From Acidobacteriota bacterium (GTDB taxonomy: Bacteria; Acidobacteriota; Thermoanaerobaculia; Multivoradales; JAHEKO01), in the NCBI GenBank assembly GCA_029863825.1, contig JAOTUP010000114.1:1-6731 (forward strand): 6,731 bases of DNA. Reading direction: 5' to 3'. The translations under genes were made by a program, and so were the position numbers. The notes beneath the pieces are model-generated. The model did no database searches. It was not told the DNA's origin and saw only the letters and a program-made list of their open reading frames with translations. Positions 5,003 through 6,731 of this stretch are shown here, one piece after another (position 1 is the stretch's first letter; the number at the start of each line of letters is the position of its first letter).

Positions 5003-6731
5003 GTCGGCTGGAGTTGCGACTGCTCGGGGGCTTCGAAGCGCGCCTGGACGACGTTACACTGGCCGGATTCGAGTCGCAGAAGGCTCGCGCGCTGTTGGCG
5101 TACCTGAGTCTGCACCGCACCCAGGCTCTGGATCGCGACTTTCTGGCCGGTCTCCTGTGGGGCGAGCGCAGCGACGAGTCGGCGCGGCGCAATCTCCGCC
5201 AGGCGCTCTACAGCATTCGCACCGCACTGTCCGCCGGCGCCGAAGACGCGGCTCCACTGCTACTCGGCGAGCAGCGGCAGCTGCGCCTCAATCCCGACGT
5301 CGAGTGCTGGACGGATGTCCAGGCATTCGAGCAGGCATATGCGGCAGGATCGAGCGACTCCGGACCCGATCCCCGCGAGCTCAGCACCGCGGCCGGCCTC
5401 TACAAGGGCGACTTCCTCGCCGGATTCTTCCTCCGCGACAGCCCCGGCTTCGAAGACTGGCTGATCTCGCGCCAGGAGGAGCTGCGGGAGGAGGCCGTCG
5501 AGGTATTCCGCACACTGGTCTCCGTCTACCTCGCGCGCGGAGAACACCGCTATGGCATCCGCTACGCCAGACGTCTGCTGTCCGTGGATCCGCTGTCGGA
5601 GGAGGCGCACCGCCAGCTGATGCGTCTTTACGCGATGGCGGGCCGCCGGCCGCGTGCCCTGGCTCAGTACGAGCACTTGCTGAATCTGCTTCACGACGAG
5701 CTCGGCGTGGCGCCGATGGAGGAGACCACCGCACTCTATCGCTCCATCCTGCTCACCGACCGATCTCTCGAGGAAGCCCAGGACGAAGCCGAGCCGCCGG
5801 CGCCGCTTATCCCACTGGTGGGGAGAAGCGCCGAGTTTGCGTTTCTGCAACGAGAGTGGGAGCAGGTTCTGGCGGGCCACGGCCGGGTCACATCGGTGGT
5901 CGGTGAAGCCGGCATCGGCAAGAGCAGACTCGTCAAGTCCTTTGTCGATAGCGCTACGTCCAAGCGCGAAGCGATCGTGCTCCGCGGAAGCTGTCACGAA
6001 GCTCGCGCCATTGCCGCCTACAGGCCGATCACCGAGCTCGTGGGCGGAGCTCTCAACGAGATCCTGCCCGACGAGGATGTGACCGATACCGTTCTCGAGA
6101 GTCCTTACGTCGAAGCGCTGCAGCAACTCGCTGCGGCGGCGGGGCAAGCCCATTTTGATCAGTCCCTCGGGGTTCCCAGCGCTACCACCACACCGTCGCG
6201 GTTGGCCATGGGGCTTCTCCAGCTGATCGGTCTTCTCTGCAACCCACGAGGCGGCGGCGCGCGGCCGATGATCGTCTTGCTGGAAGACCTCCAGTGGGCG
6301 GATTCGGCGTCCCTCGCCGTCATCGGCATTCTGAGCGAGCAAATCACCAGTCGCTCGGTGTGGATGCTTCTGACCACTCGCGACGGCCTCAGCGGTGGGC
6401 CAGACGACCCGCCAGAGCACGAGCAGCTCGTCCTCGGCAGGCTGGCGGAGGCCGAGGTGGAAGAGATCTCGAGCTCGCTGGTCGAGCTGGCGAGCATCCC
6501 CGTCCTCACCCAATTCCTGTTACAACGCAGCGAGGGTCTACCGCTCAAGCTCGCCGAGCTGGTGAACCTGTTGTGGGACGAGGGCAAGCTCCATCCGCGC
6601 AGCCCCGGCGCCTGGGAGCTGCGGGCCGACCCCAGCGTCGCTGGCGAGACCGAGCTCTCCCTGCCGGAGCTCATCCAGCGTCGCATCAGAGCGCTGCCGA
6701 CGTCAGCCAGGCGCCTTCTGGCGATGGCGGC
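4999..6731 (+). CDS. SARP/AfsR-like transcriptional regulator: winged helix, BTAD and AAA ATPase, 3' end missing
   Basis: The frame starts with TTG at 4999 and is open for 577 codons to the window edge. This start gives the typical N-terminus MSRLELRLLGGFEARLDDVT; no ATG, GTG or TTG lies nearby upstream in frame. Residues about 1-100 form the OmpR-like winged helix (QKARALLAYLSLH, FLAGLLWGERSDESARRNLR). Residues about 102-255 form the BTAD helical domain (LYKGDFLAGFF, YARRLLSVDPLSEEAHRQLM, RALAQYEHLL, ELGVAP). A P-loop ATPase follows, with Walker A GEAGIGKSRL (302-311), Walker B MIVLLEDLQWAD (424-435), a sensor-like LLTTR (457-461) and the EGLPLKLAELV motif (512-522). This is the AfsR-type layout: a promoter-binding activator whose ATPase module senses a signal or phosphorylation. 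A C-terminal TPR region would lie beyond the window. It is transcribed away from the small protein/secreted protein operon, whose promoter carries SARP-like repeats. Confidence 0.92.
   Translation, partial: MSRLELRLLGGFEARLDDVTLAGFESQKARALLAYLSLHRTQALDRDFLAGLLWGERSDESARRNLRQALYSIRTALSAGAEDAAPLLLGEQRQLRLNPDVECWTDVQAFEQAYAAGSSDSGPDPRELSTAAGLYKGDFLAGFFLRDSPGFEDWLISRQEELREEAVEVFRTLVSVYLARGEHRYGIRYARRLLSVDPLSEEAHRQLMRLYAMAGRRPRALAQYEHLLNLLHDELGVAPMEETTALYRSILLTDRSLEEAQDEAEPPAPLIPLVGRSAEFAFLQREWEQVLAGHGRVTSVVGEAGIGKSRLVKSFVDSATSKREAIVLRGSCHEARAIAAYRPITELVGGALNEILPDEDVTDTVLESPYVEALQQLAAAAGQAHFDQSLGVPSATTTPSRLAMGLLQLIGLLCNPRGGGARPMIVLLEDLQWADSASLAVIGILSEQITSRSVWMLLTTRDGLSGGPDDPPEHEQLVLGRLAEAEVEEISSSLVELASIPVLTQFLLQRSEGLPLKLAELVNLLWDEGKLHPRSPGAWELRADPSVAGETELSLPELIQRRIRALPTSARRLLAMA

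Noticed and set aside
5260..6513. A 417-codon open frame on the minus strand
   Set aside because: It lies wholly antisense to the BTAD-ATPase regulator frame, whose winged helix, BTAD, Walker A and Walker B motifs are in correct order. The antisense translation shows no family signature; such long shadows are common in GC-rich genes.
1..6731. CRISPR arrays, tRNA or rRNA genes, insertion sequences
   Set aside because: No regularly spaced repeats with spacers, no tRNA-like cloverleaf and no transposase frame or terminal inverted repeats were seen on reading both strands.

Overview
This GC-rich window reads as part of a bacterial chromosome with two functional blocks separated by an intrinsic terminator. 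The mix of lasso-peptide genes, SdrD-B-like repeats and a BTAD-type ATPase regulator would suit a soil Acidobacteriota or another large-genome environmental bacterium. That assignment is an inference from gene content; there is no rRNA or other phylogenetic marker here.

Left block (1-1230, minus strand): a tightly packed lasso-peptide maturation operon. It is read right to left as a PqqD-like B1 protein (RiPP recognition element), a B2 transglutaminase-fold leader peptidase, and the N-terminal part of an asparagine-synthetase-like C protein (the macrolactam-forming cyclase), which runs off the left edge. B1 and B2 overlap by four bases (ATGA), and three bases separate B2 from C. No convincing precursor peptide gene is visible.

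Middle block (1387-4727, minus strand): a two-gene operon. An 87-residue protein with a GTG start is followed after 35 bases by a 987-residue secreted protein with a signal peptide, an uncharacterised N-terminal region, four SdrD-B-like repeats and a C-terminal domain carrying an HTSCSQP motif. A hairpin followed by a short T-run closes the operon.

Right block (4728-6731): a divergent control region and the start of a large plus-strand regulator. The regulator begins with TTG at 4999 and has a winged-helix, BTAD and AAA-ATPase layout of the SARP/AfsR type; it is cut by the right edge. The control region holds two exact 10-base direct repeats with an 11-base period, seven bases ahead of a TATAAC -10 box facing the two-gene operon. 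This is the geometry expected of a SARP operator. The simplest reading is that the regulator activates the divergent operon encoding the small protein and the secreted repeat protein, and may also control itself. Whether the lasso genes share this control is unknown, because the terminator lies between them.
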